Shown piece by piece: positions 13,562 through 13,771 of a DNA stretch of 13,771 nucleotides. The stretch's first letter is position 1. Each line of letters opens with the position of its first letter. The DNA is from Acetofilamentum sp. (GTDB lineage Bacteria > Bacteroidota > Bacteroidia > Bacteroidales > JAFGUD01): positions 1 to 13,771 of the forward strand of contig DYKL01000057.1 in the NCBI GenBank assembly GCA_020722645.1. The letters are read 5' to 3'. A model generated the notes under the pieces. That model was not told the origin of the DNA. It saw nothing but the letters and a program-made list of their open reading frames with translations, and did no database searches. Both the position numbers and the translations under genes were made by a program.

Positions 13562-13745
13562 ACCAACAATTTCTCATATAAGAGCCATTATTTTTAGTGT
13601 TCCTTAGTGTCTTAGTGGTGAAAAATTAATTATTCTTAGTGTTCCTTAGTGTCTTAGTGGTGAAAAATTAATTATTCTTAGTGTTCCTTAGTGTCTTAGT
13701 GGTGAAAAATTAATTATTCTGGCTCTTTTATGAAAAATTGTTGGT
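13562..13745. repeat. Inverted repeat framing the tandem array
   Basis: The left arm 13562-13587 (accaacaattt...agagcca) and right arm 13720-13745 (tggctctttt...ttgttggt) are reverse complements at 24 of 26 positions. They frame exactly the three tandem units. The whole 184-bp structure could form a large stem-loop or be a small mobile or recombination-derived element. No transposase is nearby. Confidence 0.75.
13591..13716 (+). repeat. Three tandem copies of a 42-bp repeat
   Basis: Units at 13591-13632, 13633-13674 and 13675-13716. The last two are identical and the first differs by one base (ttt for ttc at its start). Each unit has an inner threefold pattern of about 10 nt (cttagtgttc, cttagtgt, cttagtggtg) followed by aaaaattaatta. 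There is no reading frame and no spacer between units, so this is not CRISPR. Confidence 0.9.
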
Positions 13746-13771
13746 AAAATTTGACATTTTTGGCATAAAGT

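Larger units (their letters stand above)
13328..13771. other. Gene-free right edge built of repeats
   Basis: No reading frame is supported on either strand. It holds an isolated 42-bp repeat unit plus flank (13381-13451), a middle part (13452-13561) with one weak hairpin, tggcttt/aaagcca (13545-13562), and a tandem array framed by inverted repeats (13562-13745). I saw no clear terminator for the upstream operon. Confidence 0.7.

Noticed and set aside
13591..13716. Tandem 42-bp repeats as a CRISPR array or plasmid-type iterons
   Set aside because: There are no spacers between units and no replication initiator gene nearby.

Overview
The window looks like chromosomal DNA from an uncultured or little-studied member of the Bacteroidota, probably near Bacteroidales. 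Reasons: very AT-rich sequence and codon use, promoter-like TTTG / TAnnTTTG boxes instead of -35/-10 boxes, little Shine-Dalgarno signal, a TonB-dependent receptor with an N-terminal carboxypeptidase-regulatory-like domain, and several gene families (VanW family, DYPTLF-ending small protein, DYEYQAD-repeat protein) that I associate with this phylum. No rRNA operon, tRNA, CRISPR array, phage gene or transposase was seen.

Left part (1-5353) is entirely minus strand. Read in the direction of transcription it holds an MmcQ/YjbR-like gene broken by one in-frame TAA, a YdfG-type short-chain dehydrogenase, then the acetate energy module: pta (phosphate acetyltransferase), a 3-hydroxyacyl-CoA dehydrogenase family protein, and ackA (acetate kinase). 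Pta and AckA together turn acetyl-CoA into acetate plus ATP. The non-coding stretches here are full of palindromic and dispersed repeats: two segments (115-287 and 3957-4233) bounded by inverted TTAACC...ATTATTCA ends, a low-complexity spacer at 2623-2810, two strong hairpins after ackA, and a minus-strand intrinsic terminator at 54-89.

At about 5.35-5.5 kb transcription diverges. The plus-strand half starts with a VanW-family protein, a diacylglycerol/sphingosine-type lipid kinase and a TonB-dependent outer-membrane receptor. A promoter at 9717-9749 then starts a tightly packed cluster: CheR methyltransferase, a second CheR-like protein that has lost its SAM-binding motifs, a stand-alone CheB methylesterase domain, a two-TM GAF protein (overlapping cheB), a small ribbon-helix-helix-like protein, and a secreted protein made of six DYEYQAD repeats. 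This is a methylation/demethylation pair with no CheA, CheW or methyl-accepting receptor in view, so its substrate is unknown.

The right end (13328-13771) has no gene. It holds one isolated and three tandem copies of a 42-bp repeat. The three tandem copies are bracketed by a 26-bp inverted repeat with 24/26 matches.

The strongest candidates for something undescribed are the methylation operon with its pseudo-CheR and the DYEYQAD-repeat protein at its end, followed by the repeat elements.
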